Shown: one piece after another, positions 33,394 to 40,936 of the stretch
Numbering within the stretch: the stretch's first letter is position 1
Layout: every line of letters begins with the position of its first letter
Assembly: GCF_008639165.1 (NCBI RefSeq)
Contig: NZ_CP029197.1
Span: forward strand, 6,948,001 to 7,012,000
From: Streptomyces venezuelae ATCC 10712
Lineage (GTDB): Bacteria > Actinomycetota > Actinomycetes > Streptomycetales > Streptomycetaceae
DNA length: 64,000 nt
Direction of reading: 5' to 3'
Notes under the pieces: model-generated
What the model was told of the DNA's origin: nothing
The model's database searches: none
What the model saw: the letters and a program-made list of their open reading frames with translations, nothing else
Translations under genes and position numbers: made by a program

Positions 33394-34368
33394 TCAGCCG
33401 GCCGCGCGGGCGGCCATCCGGGCCTTGCGGGCGGCGAGCTTCTCGTCGAACTTGCTGGCCTCGGAGTCCAGACCGTTCATGTACAGCCCGAGCTCCTCCT
33501 GGGCCTGCAGGCCCTCGGGGCCCAGACCGTCGATCTGGAGCACCTTGAGGAAGCGGAGGACGGGCTGGAGGACGTCGTCGTGGTGGATGCGCATGTTGTA
33601 GATCTCGCCGATCGCCATCTGCGCCGCCGCCCGCTCGAAGCCGGGCATGCCGTGTCCTGGCATCCGGAAGTTGACCACGACGTCCCGCACGGCCTGCATG
33701 GTCAGGTCGGGGGCGATCTCGAAGGCCGCGCCCAGCAGGTTGCGGTAGAAGACCATGTGCAGGTTCTCGTCGGTGGCGATCCGGGCCAGCATCCGGTCGC
33801 AGACCGGGTCACCGGACTGGTGGCCGGTGTTGCGGTGGGAGATGCGGGTGGCGAGCTCCTGGAAGGCCACGTACGCCACGGAGTGCAGCATCGAGTGACG
33901 GTTGTCCGACTCGAAGCCCTCGCTCATGTGCGCCATCCGGAACTGCTCCAGCTTGTCCGGGTCGACGGCCCGTGAGGCGAGCAGGTAGTCGCGCATCACG
34001 ATGCCGTGCCGGCCTTCCTCGGCGGTCCAGCGGTGCACCCAGGTGCCCCAGGCGCCGTCGCGGCCGAAGAGGCTGGCGATCTCGTGGTGGTAGCTCGGGA
34101 GGTTGTCCTCGGTGAGCAGGTTGACGACGAGGGCGATCTTGCCGATCTCGGTCACCTTCGACTGCGACGGGTCCCAGGCCTCGCCGTCCTCGAAGAAGCC
34201 GGGGAAGTTCCGCGCGTCGGACCAGGGCACGTACTCGTGCGGCATCCAGTCCTTGGTGACCTTGAGGTGCCGGTTGAGCTCCTTCTCCACGACCTCTTCG
34301 AGCGCGTAGAGCAGCCGCGCGTCGGTCCACCCTGTCGAGCTGCCGAGGTGGGGAGAGGTGAGCGTCAC
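33394..34368 (-). CDS. Acyl-ACP desaturase (FA_desaturase_2/DesA-like)
   Basis: This 324-residue soluble di-iron enzyme introduces double bonds into acyl chains. Di-iron ligand regions are TEDNLPSYHHEI, the first E-x2-H in WTAEEGRHG, and the second in ATDENLHMVFYR. WMPHEYVPWSDARNFPGFF and the substrate-channel region SVAYVAFQELATRISHRNTG are also family-like. GTG 34368 is chosen because AGGAG lies seven bases upstream. The leader from 34383 to 34452 contains a periodic repeat, which suggests tight control, probably by a fatty-acid-responsive TetR or similar. Confidence 0.92.
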   Translation of the reverse strand: MTLTSPHLGSSTGWTDARLLYALEEVVEKELNRHLKVTKDWMPHEYVPWSDARNFPGFFEDGEAWDPSQSKVTEIGKIALVVNLLTEDNLPSYHHEIASLFGRDGAWGTWVHRWTAEEGRHGIVMRDYLLASRAVDPDKLEQFRMAHMSEGFESDNRHSMLHSVAYVAFQELATRISHRNTGHQSGDPVCDRMLARIATDENLHMVFYRNLLGAAFEIAPDLTMQAVRDVVVNFRMPGHGMPGFERAAAQMAIGEIYNMRIHHDDVLQPVLRFLKVLQIDGLGPEGLQAQEELGLYMNGLDSEASKFDEKLAARKARMAARAAG

Positions 34369-34404
34369 GTGGACTCCTGGGGACGGAGAAGGGCATACGG
34401 GCAT

Positions 34405-34452
34405 ACCTACGGATTCGTAGGTTACGAGACCGTAGGTTAAGGCTCCGTAAGG
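34405..34452. promoter_or_regulatory. Triple 15-base-period repeat upstream of the desaturase
   Basis: CGTAGG at 34416, CGTAGG at 34431 and CGTAAGG at 34446 recur every 15 bases (CGTAGGTTA twice in full). The first is also half of a palindrome ACCTACG-GATT-CGTAGGT (34405-34422). The array lies 37-84 bases upstream of the desaturase GTG, where an operator is expected. Confidence 0.6.
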
Positions 34453-34637
34453 CGTCGGCCAAGCCCGTCCGGGCGATGTCCGGTTACGTTCCGTTATGTG
34501 CGCTGCTCGGGCCGGGGCGCCGGAGACGCAGGTCACGTCCGTGGTGCCCCTTCGCCGCCAATCCGCCGACTACGCAGCGCAGATGCCCGGCAGCGCGGAG
34601 TCGACGGGCGGGCGCGTCACGTCAAGTGACGGAGATC

Positions 34638-34901
34638 TCACAGCAGGTGGTCGGCCGCGCCGGCCTTCACCGCGCGGACCAGCGCCCGCAGCGCCTCCAC
34701 GGAGTCGCTGACGTACGCGTCGGGCGTCAGCGTCGAGCCGATGTACGCGCGGCCCGCGTCGTCGAGTCCGAACCGGAAGCAGTTGGCGCCCTCGCTGCAG
34801 AAGGCCTCGTTCCAGGTGATGTCGACGGCGGGCTGCGCCGGGATGCGGGGGGCGGCGGCTGTGGGGGCGGTGGGGGTGGGGGCGGCGGTCGTGAGGTTCA
34901 T
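34638..34901 (-). CDS. DUF397-like small protein
   Basis: This 87-residue protein has a Pro/Ala/Thr-rich N terminus (PTPTAPTAAAPRIPAQP). A short domain follows that resembles DUF397 in plan (DITWNEAFCSEGANCFRFGL, GRAYIGSTLTPDAYVSDS, ALRALVRAVKAGAADHLL), although it lacks the usual VRDS motif. AAGGAG lies ten bases before the ATG. It begins 13 bases after the stop of the XRE gene on the same strand, mirroring the first module. It is probably the partner of that regulator. Confidence 0.82.
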   Translation of the reverse strand: MNLTTAAPTPTAPTAAAPRIPAQPAVDITWNEAFCSEGANCFRFGLDDAGRAYIGSTLTPDAYVSDSVEALRALVRAVKAGAADHLL

Positions 34902-34914
34902 GGTGGGGGCTCCT

Positions 34915-35766
34915 TCACAGATCCTGGGCGATGGTGCGGATGAACGCGCGTGACTCGTCCGTGGCGAGCGCGAGTCCGCGCAGTCTGTCCAACAGTCCCC
35001 GGTAGCGCCGCAGTTGCATGTCGGCGTCGAGGAGCAGGGAGCCGTGGGAGGAGTCGAGCTGCACGGTGTCGAGCTGTGCCACGGGCGCGGCCACATAGGT
35101 GAACGACTGTCCTGCCCCCGGGAAACCACCCGCGGCGAAGGGGATGACGCGGATGGAGACGGTGTCCCGTTCGGAGTGCGCGAGGATCCGCTCCAGTTGT
35201 TCCCTGGCGACCTTCGGTCCGCCGAACTGCATGCGCAGCGCGGCCTCGTGGATCACGGCCTCGTATCCTACGGGCCGGTCCCGGTCGAGGACTTCCTGGC
35301 GGCGGAGCCGTAGCGCGAGCCGGGCCTCCAGGTCGGGTCCCGGCAGCGGCGGGACCGCGGTGTCGAAGACGGCCCGGGCGTGCTCCTCGGTCTGCAGGAG
35401 CCCGGGGATGTGCGTGGTGACCGCGGTGTGCAACGCCGAGGCGTGGTACTCCAGTTCGGCGATGTCGATGAGGGCCGGCGGCAGCAGTCCGCGGTGCTCC
35501 TCCCACCAGCCGCGGTCCCGCTCGTGGGCCATCGCGGCGAGCAGGTCGACGAGTCCGGTGTCCGGGCAGCCGTAGTTGAAGGCCAGGGTGCGGACGCGCT
35601 CGGCGCTGATGCCGAAGCGCCCGGACTCGATGTGGGGGATGCGGGTGCGGTCGACGCCCAGGAGCGCCGCGGCCTGCTGGGCCGACATCCCGGACTGTTC
35701 GCGCAGTTTGCGCAGTTCGCTCCCCAGTCGCTGCTGTCGTGCGGTCGGGCTGCTCCTGGGTGGCAC
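34915..35766 (-). CDS. XRE-family regulator with DUF5753 (second module)
   Basis: This 283-residue protein has an HTH_XRE at about residues 12-66 (LGSELRKLREQSGMSAQQAA, VDRTRIPHIESGRFGIS) and a DUF5753-type C-terminal domain (HIPGLLQTEEHARAVF, YEAVIHEAALRMQFGG, SIRVIPFAAGGFPGAG). GTG 35766 follows GGGGAG. An alternative upstream start would add 37 unlikely residues. It is divergent from the GHKL-like gene at 35946, across a region full of inverted repeats, and is followed by a DUF397-like gene. Confidence 0.9.
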   Translation of the reverse strand: MPPRSSPTARQQRLGSELRKLREQSGMSAQQAAALLGVDRTRIPHIESGRFGISAERVRTLAFNYGCPDTGLVDLLAAMAHERDRGWWEEHRGLLPPALIDIAELEYHASALHTAVTTHIPGLLQTEEHARAVFDTAVPPLPGPDLEARLALRLRRQEVLDRDRPVGYEAVIHEAALRMQFGGPKVAREQLERILAHSERDTVSIRVIPFAAGGFPGAGQSFTYVAAPVAQLDTVQLDSSHGSLLLDADMQLRRYRGLLDRLRGLALATDESRAFIRTIAQDL

Positions 35767-35849
35767 GCGCGTCTCCCCTTCGTTCCGTGACGTCGATATG
35801 GCCGGAATGGCACGAGTACCCGCAAGTAGTAGCACTGTGCTCCGGTCGT

Positions 35850-35894
35850 GCGCTACGGTCGGTAGCGCAAGTTTCACACGGGGCTACCGACCGT
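35850..35894. promoter_or_regulatory. Overlapping inverted repeats between the divergent XRE and GHKL-like genes
   Basis: GCGCTAC-GGTCG-GTAGCGC (35850-35868) is a perfect local palindrome. Its inner 12 bases ACGGTCGGTAGC (35855-35866) also pair with GCTACCGACCGT (35883-35894) across 16 bases. Two binding sites or alternative hairpins are thus built from the same sequence. Confidence 0.6.
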
Positions 35895-35945
35895 GTGGAG
35901 GGACCCCCCTGCACCCCCCCATGCACAGGAAATGTGAGCAACCCG

Positions 35946-36407
35946 ATGAAGGGCGCCCTGCGTTGCCTCCCGTCCGCCGCCGCGGCCGGGCCCATACCCC
36001 CCGCCACGGAAAACCTCAGCTACTCGATGCTCCTCCCCGGAGGCGCCTACTGCGCCGGACTCGCACGCCGGTCGATCGAGTCTCTCCTCAGCCGGCACGG
36101 TCTCTCCGACCTCTGCGAGACCGCGGCCCTCGCCGCCTCCGAACTCGTCGCCGCGGCCTACCGCTTCACCCCCGACCGGGAGATGATCCTGCGCGTCCGC
36201 TGGCAGTTCGAGGCCCTGCGCATCGTGCTGTACGACCAGCATCCAGCCCACCCGTCACCCGTCGCCGCCGAGGAATGCCGCGACCGCCGCAGCCGCAGCA
36301 TGTGGCTGCTGGCCGCGGCGGTCGACGCGCACGGAGGGGACTGGGGGCTCGCACCGGTCCTCACTCCCGGCGGCGGCACCAAGTCCTGGGCGTTACTCCA
36401 TCGCTAG
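35946..36407 (+). CDS. Degenerate GHKL ATPase-like protein with a TTA codon
   Basis: This 153-residue protein (GTG 35934 is an alternative start) follows the small GHKL/RsbW fold but has lost key residues. The N box reads ASELVAAAYRFT, without the Mg-binding Asn. The G1 box reads VLYDQHPAHPSP, keeping the Asp without the glycines. The G2 region RSRSMWLLAAAV lacks the GxG. The C-terminal GGGTKSWALL strand remains. It probably does not hydrolyse ATP. The fourth codon from the end (36393-36395) is TTA, the rare bldA-read Leu codon, so expression may be developmentally gated. It is divergent from the second XRE gene. Confidence 0.78.
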   Translation: MKGALRCLPSAAAAGPIPPATENLSYSMLLPGGAYCAGLARRSIESLLSRHGLSDLCETAALAASELVAAAYRFTPDREMILRVRWQFEALRIVLYDQHPAHPSPVAAEECRDRRSRSMWLLAAAVDAHGGDWGLAPVLTPGGGTKSWALLHR

Positions 36408-36452
36408 GAGTCGACCCCGCCGCGCGAGGTCCCGCGACCGGCCCCCCGCGCC

Positions 36453-38096
36453 TCAGCGAGGGCTCGAAGCCGTCCCCCGTACCTCCTCCTCCGTCGTCGG
36501 CCGCAGCTCACCGTCGAGCAGCAGCCAGCGGGTGATCCCCAGCGACTCCAGGAACGTCACGTCGTGGCTCGCCACGATCAGCGCCCCTTCGTACGCGTCG
36601 AGGGCCGCCGTCAGCTTCCGCACCGACGCCATGTCCAGGTTGTTCGTCGGCTCGTCCAGCATCAGCAGCTGCGGAGCCGGCTCCGCGAGGAGCAGCGCCG
36701 CGAGCGTCGCCCGGAAGCGCTCCCCGCCCGAGAGGGTGCCGACGGGCTGATCCGCCCGCGCCCCGCGGAACAGAAACCGTGCCAGCCGGGCCCTGATCGC
36801 GTTCCCCGTCGCCGTGGGCGCGAGCCGGGCCACGTTCTCCACCACGCTCAGCCCGTCGTCGAGGACGTCGAGCCGCTGCGGCAGGAAGCGGAGCGGCACC
36901 CGCGCCTCCGTCTCGCCCGAGAGCGGCTCGACCTCGCCGGCGATCGTCCGCAGCAGGGTCGACTTCCCGGCCCCGTTCCGCCCGACCAGCGCGATCCGCT
37001 CCGGACCGCGCAGCTCGAACTCCCCGGCCACCCGGGCCCCGTACCGCAGTTCCAGGTCCCGCAGGAACAGCACCTCGCGGCCCGGCGGCACCGAGGTGCG
37101 GGGCAGCTCGACCCGGATCTCGTCGTCGTCCCGTACCGCCTCCACCGCCGCGTCCAGCCGCTCCCGGGCCTCCGAGAGGCGCTCGGCGTGCAGGGTCCGC
37201 TGCTTCCCCGCGGTGACCTGCGCCTCGCGCTTGTTCGAGTTCGCCACCAGCTTGGAGGCGACCTTGTTCTCGAAGCTCTTCTGCCCGTACCGCCTGCGGC
37301 GGGCCAACTTCATCTGGGTGTCGGACAGTTCCCGCTTCTGACGCTGCACATCGGCCTCGGCGACGCGCACCATCCGCTCCGCCGCCTCCTGTTCGGCGGC
37401 GAGCGCGGCCTCGTAGTCGGACCAGGCGCCGCCGTACCACGTGACGGAGCCGTCCCGGAGGTCGGCGATCTGGTCGACGCGCTCGAGCAGTTCCCGGTCG
37501 TGGCTGACCACGACCAGCACTCCGGACCAGCTCTCCACCGCCTCGTACAGCCGGGCGCGGGCGTGCAGGTCGAGGTTGTTGGTGGGCTCGTCGAGCAGCA
37601 GGACGTCGGGCCGGGCGAGCAGCAGCGCGGCGAGGCGCAGCAGGACGGACTCGCCGCCCGAGATCTCGCCGACGGTCCGGTCGAGACCGACGCCGCCGAG
37701 ACCGAGCTGGTCGAGGGTGGCGCGGGCCCGCTCCTCCACGTCCCAGTCGTCGGCGAGGGCGGTGAAGTGCTCCTCCGCCGGGTCGCCCGCCTCGATGGCG
37801 TGCAGCGCGGTCCGCTTTCCGGCGATGCCGAGGATCTCGTCCACCCTCCGCGAGGTGTCGAGGACGAGGTTCTGCGGGAGGTAGCCGAGCTCGCCGGTGA
37901 CCCGGACCGAGCCGGAGGCCGGGGTGAGCTCGCCCGCGATGAGCTTCATCAGCGTGGATTTGCCGGAGCCGTTGAGCCCGACGAGCCCGGTGCGGCCGGG
38001 GCCGACCGCGAGCCGGAAGTCGTCGAGGACCTCGGTGCCGTCGGGCCAGGAGAAGGAGAGCGAGGTACAGGTGATGAACGTGGGGTGATGCGCCAT
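36453..38096 (-). CDS. ABC-F family ATP-binding protein (ribosome-associated)
   Basis: This 547-residue protein has two ABC domains and no membrane segments. Domain 1 has Walker A GLNGSGKST (about 40-48), signature SGGESVLLRLAAL and LLLDEPTNNLDLH. Domain 2 has Walker A GRNGAGKST, signature LSGGERFRATLAAL and LMLDEPTNNLDMA. The linker (about 240-320) is rich in Lys/Arg/Glu (VQRQKRELSDTQMKLARRRR), forming the coiled coil that enters the ribosome in ABC-F proteins. Members confer antibiotic resistance or act as translation factors. GGGAG lies six bases before the ATG. The 240-base leader contains a candidate uORF and paired segments. Confidence 0.92.
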   Translation of the reverse strand: MAHHPTFITCTSLSFSWPDGTEVLDDFRLAVGPGRTGLVGLNGSGKSTLMKLIAGELTPASGSVRVTGELGYLPQNLVLDTSRRVDEILGIAGKRTALHAIEAGDPAEEHFTALADDWDVEERARATLDQLGLGGVGLDRTVGEISGGESVLLRLAALLLARPDVLLLDEPTNNLDLHARARLYEAVESWSGVLVVVSHDRELLERVDQIADLRDGSVTWYGGAWSDYEAALAAEQEAAERMVRVAEADVQRQKRELSDTQMKLARRRRYGQKSFENKVASKLVANSNKREAQVTAGKQRTLHAERLSEARERLDAAVEAVRDDDEIRVELPRTSVPPGREVLFLRDLELRYGARVAGEFELRGPERIALVGRNGAGKSTLLRTIAGEVEPLSGETEARVPLRFLPQRLDVLDDGLSVVENVARLAPTATGNAIRARLARFLFRGARADQPVGTLSGGERFRATLAALLLAEPAPQLLMLDEPTNNLDMASVRKLTAALDAYEGALIVASHDVTFLESLGITRWLLLDGELRPTTEEEVRGTASSPR

Positions 38097-38245
38097 GGAG
38101 GTCTCCCGGATGCGTGGGCGCGAGCGTGATGTGATGCGACGCGTGGAGACACCGGGGCGCGGGCGATCGGTTCGTCAGAACGGCTCGTACGCCGAGGTCG
38201 AGAACGGCACACGCGGCACAGAGGGCACGCGCGGCACGGTGTCTC
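38097..38245 (-). promoter_or_regulatory. Candidate attenuator leader of the ABC-F gene
   Basis: On the minus strand, segment A (GAGACACCG, 38245-38237) ends on the first base of the uORF start. Segment A can pair over nine bases with segment B (CGGTGTCTC, 38154-38146). Segment B plus the next base (GTCTCC) can instead pair over six bases with GGAGAC (38106-38101), which contains the ribosome-binding site of the ABC-F gene. The two pairings exclude each other, as expected for ribosome-mediated control. Confidence 0.5.
38175..38237 (-). CDS. Candidate leader peptide (uORF) of the ABC-F gene
   Basis: A 20-codon frame runs from GTG at 38237 to TGA at 38177-38175 and encodes a peptide with a repeated PRVP motif (PRVPSVPRVPF) and an Ala-Tyr-Glu-Pro-Phe end. 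It lies 78 bases upstream of the ABC-F start. A GAGG lies 12 bases before the GTG, which is a weak ribosome site. Short Pro- or aromatic-containing leader peptides upstream of ABC-F and erm genes act as drug-sensing stall sequences. The call is based on position, repeats and the pairing segments. Confidence 0.45.
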   Translation of the reverse strand: MPRVPSVPRVPFSTSAYEPF

Positions 38246-38337
38246 GCAACCTCAGACGAGCAACGTCCTTCTCCGATCAGACGACAACAAGGTCGGGAAG
38301 AAGGCTACGCCGGGGCGCGGGAGGGCGGCAAACGAAT

Positions 38338-38754
38338 TTACGGCCGGTCGCGCAGCAGCTCCGCCAGATCCTGCTCCCAGTCCAGGTACTGGTGCTCGCG
38401 GCCCGCCGGCACCAGGTGCTGCGAGCGCTCCAGGAAGCGGCGCAGCTCGGAAGTCCGGACGTGGACCATGGCCACTCCCTCGGGGGCGTGGAACTCGACG
38501 ACCGTGCGGTCGTAGCCGTACGGACGCAGGCGTACGTCTCCGACGCCGGCCGGGCGCTCGACGCCCTGGACGAGCAGCTCACGCGCGAAGGCCCAGGAGA
38601 CCTCGACGCCCTCCAGGGTCGCCGGGGGAGGGAAGGCCATGCTCACCGCGTACGGGTCGCCTCGGTCGTACCGCAAGGTGGCGGGGACGGTCTCCATCCG
38701 CGGAGCGGATGCGACCAGACGGGCCTGGACGGCCTGTTCGATGACAGCGGGCAC
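38338..38754 (-). CDS. SsgA-family sporulation/cell division protein
   Basis: This 138-residue SsgA-like protein (SALP) matches the family along its length: RYDRGDPYAVSMAFPPPATL, EVSWAFARELLVQGVERPAG, GDVRLRPYGYDRTVVEFHAP and VHVRTSELRRFLERSQHLVP. SALPs occur only in sporulating actinomycetes and help place septa or remodel peptidoglycan. The GTG at 38754 has AGGAG six bases upstream. It precedes the ABC-F gene on the same strand by 241 bases that hold the ABC-F leader, so the two are probably separate units. Confidence 0.93.
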   Translation of the reverse strand: MPAVIEQAVQARLVASAPRMETVPATLRYDRGDPYAVSMAFPPPATLEGVEVSWAFARELLVQGVERPAGVGDVRLRPYGYDRTVVEFHAPEGVAMVHVRTSELRRFLERSQHLVPAGREHQYLDWEQDLAELLRDRP

Positions 38755-38922
38755 GACCGGCTCCTTTCACGCGGACTTCGGATCCTGTGCGTCTCCCCGA
38801 CACCAGGGCACCTGACACCTGACAAGACGAGCGGCGAGGCCGGAACGTGCACTCCGGATTCCGTGAGCTGCGTCACCGGCCCCGAGGCCCGACGGCCCGG
38901 AGGATCAGTGCGCGCAAGGGCG

Positions 38923-39387
38923 TCAGCGTTCTTCCGGGGTGCCCTCGCCGGGTTCCGCGCAGGGGCCGGAGCGGTCGCAGTACGGCTGGATTCCGGATGC
39001 TCCGCAGCCGCACAGCGTCACCCGGGTCTCGCGCCGGTCGCCCGCCGCGCCGGTCACGAGCATGTCCCCGCGCACCACGAGCCGGCCGTCGGGGGAGCGG
39101 CGGACGGTGGTGGGGGAGTCCGGGTGCTCCACGGCACCGTCGGCCGGGTGGTACTGGAGCGCCCCGGACGGACAGCGGCGGACGACCTCGGCGACCAGAC
39201 CGGCCTCGGCGGCGTCGGGCCGCACCCACGGGCGCCGGGAGAGGTCGAAGACCTCGGGCAGTCCGTGCACGCACTCGGCCGCGTGCAGACACCGGCGCGG
39301 CTCGAACGTGACGGTGATGCCCTCGCCCTCGTACTCCTTGAGCTTCGGCGTCTCCTCGGGCGCCCGCTCGCCCGTACGGTCGGTCAT
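38923..39387 (-). CDS. Fused 4Fe-4S mono-cluster and CDGSH iron-sulfur protein
   Basis: This 154-residue protein has two Fe-S modules. Residues about 20-80 form a divergent Fer4_19-type domain (RRCLHAAECVHGLPEVFDL, VVRRCPSGALQYH) with three Cys. Residues about 95-145 form a CDGSH-type domain with CGCGASGIQPYCDRSG, where two Cys, a further Cys and possibly Asp/Ser bind a 2Fe-2S cluster; the usual His of CDGSH is Arg-Ser here. It would carry electrons in the cytoplasm. ATG 39387 is chosen from the family N terminus. It is divergent from the Asp-box protein gene. Confidence 0.85.
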   Translation of the reverse strand: MTDRTGERAPEETPKLKEYEGEGITVTFEPRRCLHAAECVHGLPEVFDLSRRPWVRPDAAEAGLVAEVVRRCPSGALQYHPADGAVEHPDSPTTVRRSPDGRLVVRGDMLVTGAAGDRRETRVTLCGCGASGIQPYCDRSGPCAEPGEGTPEER

Positions 39388-39463
39388 GACACCCAGCCTA
39401 GGAAGGCCCGGCGGGGCACGCACCCTGGACGGGAGGCCGCCGGGGGCACTAGCTTCCGGCGCC

Positions 39464-40582
39464 ATGACGTCCATGGGGAAGACGAGACGAATGATGTCGG
39501 TGGGGATGATCGGGGCGGCGCTGACGCTGACCCTGGCCGCCCCGGCGCGGGCCGGGGAGACCCCCGCGGCAGCGACCGACAGGAACGCGGCGGGCTGGGA
39601 ACTGACGCCGACCGGGACCGACGCCCGCTTCCGCGGCCTCGCGCCCGTCGACCGCAGGACCGCCTGGGCCGCCGGCTCCAAGGGCACGGTGCTGCGCACC
39701 ACCGACGGCGGCCGGAGCTGGCGGGACGTCTCGCCGCCCGGCGCGGGCGAGCTGGAGTTCCGCGACGTGGAGGCCTTCGACGCCCGCCGGGCCGTCGTCC
39801 TCGCGATCGGCGAGGGCGAGGCCTCGCGCGTCCTGCGCACCGAGGACGGCGGCGCCACCTGGACCGAGTCCTTCCGGAACACCGACCCGCGTGCCTTCTA
39901 CGACTGCATGACCTTCTTCGACCGCCGGCACGGACTCGCCATGAGCGACCCCGTGGACGGGAAGTACCGCATCCTCTCCACCCGCGACGGCGGCCGCTCC
40001 TGGGAGGTGCTGCCGAACGCCGGGATGCCCGACGCGCTGCCGGGCGAGGCCGGCTTCGCGGCGAGCGGCCAGTGCCTGGTGTCGGCCGGCTCCCGGGACG
40101 TCTGGCTGGCGACGGGGGGCGGGGCCACCGCGCGCGTGCTCCACTCCGCCGACCGGGGACTGACCTGGACCGCCACCGTCTCACCGATCCCGGCAGGGGA
40201 CCCGGCCAGGGGCGTCTTCGGCCTCGCCTTCCGCGACCGGACGCACGGCATCGCCGTCGGCGGCGACTACCGCAAGGACCAGCCGTCGCCGCGGGCCGGC
40301 GCCGTCACCGGCGACGGGGGCCGCACCTGGCGCGCCTCCGCCACGCCCCCGCCCGCCTACCGCTCGGGCGTCGCCTGGCTCCCGCACAGCGGGAACGCGG
40401 CGCTCGCCGTCGGGCCGACGGGCACCGACCTCACCACCGACGGCGGCCGCACCTGGCGCACGGTCGACACCGGCTCGTACGACACGGTGGACTGCACGGC
40501 CGACGGCTCCTGCTGGGCGGCGGGGGAGAAGGGCAGGATCGCCCGGCTGTCCGTCCGCAAGGGAGGGCCCGGCACCGCCTAG
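39464..40582 (+). CDS. Secreted Asp-box (BNR) beta-propeller protein
   Basis: This 372-residue protein has a signal peptide (about 1-30, ALTLTLAAPARA). Six Asp-box repeats follow (TTDGGRSW, TEDGGATW, TRDGGRSW, SADRGLTW, TGDGGRTW, TTDGGRTW), spaced about 50 residues, indicating a six-bladed propeller like Ycf48/BNR proteins. Three Cys in YDCMTF, GQCLVS and VDCTADGSC may form disulfides. No enzyme residues are recognised. A TAGCTT (39450-39455) lies eight bases before the ATG and no ribosome site is seen, so translation may be leaderless. Confidence 0.87.
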   Translation: MTSMGKTRRMMSVGMIGAALTLTLAAPARAGETPAAATDRNAAGWELTPTGTDARFRGLAPVDRRTAWAAGSKGTVLRTTDGGRSWRDVSPPGAGELEFRDVEAFDARRAVVLAIGEGEASRVLRTEDGGATWTESFRNTDPRAFYDCMTFFDRRHGLAMSDPVDGKYRILSTRDGGRSWEVLPNAGMPDALPGEAGFAASGQCLVSAGSRDVWLATGGGATARVLHSADRGLTWTATVSPIPAGDPARGVFGLAFRDRTHGIAVGGDYRKDQPSPRAGAVTGDGGRTWRASATPPPAYRSGVAWLPHSGNAALAVGPTGTDLTTDGGRTWRTVDTGSYDTVDCTADGSCWAAGEKGRIARLSVRKGGPGTA

Positions 40583-40878
40583 GAGGGCAGCGTCTCCCGG
40601 TACGCGGCGATCCCGTCGGCCGTCTTGGTCGCGTAGAACTCCGTGATCCGGTACGCGCACACGCCCTCGACGCTGAACGGGTCGGCCGCCGCGATCCTCT
40701 CGATCTCCGCGCGGTCGACCCCGGCGGCCAGGATCACTCCGCCGTCGCGCGGGTTCTTCCGCCCCGAGGCGAGGAACACGCCGGCGGCGTACTGCGCGTC
40801 CAGCCACTCGATGTGCGCGTCGAGCAGCGCGTCCACCCGCTCGACGGGCGCGGTGTAGGTCAATTCCATTACGAACAT
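40579..40878 (-). CDS. YciI-family protein
   Basis: This 99-residue protein has the YciI/DGPF fold. The conserved His and Asp appear in LDAHIEWLDAQYAAGVFLAS, with SGRKNPRDGGVILAAG and the acidic ADPFSVEGVCAYRITEF. Family members include a dehydrochlorinase-like enzyme, but most have no known role. ATG 40869 (MELTYTAP) is an alternative start. Its stop overlaps the end of the converging Asp-box gene by four bases, and it is divergent from the endonuclease V gene. Confidence 0.9.
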   Translation of the reverse strand: MFVMELTYTAPVERVDALLDAHIEWLDAQYAAGVFLASGRKNPRDGGVILAAGVDRAEIERIAAADPFSVEGVCAYRITEFYATKTADGIAAYRETLPS

Positions 40879-40936
40879 GATCGCCAGGCTACCGGGCGCG
40901 CTCCGGCGACCGGTCGACCGTAGGGTGACCCGCATC

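Noticed and set aside
34496..34711. 71-codon plus-strand frame between the desaturase and DUF397-like genes
   Set aside because: Overlaps the end of the DUF397-like gene and has random-like composition.
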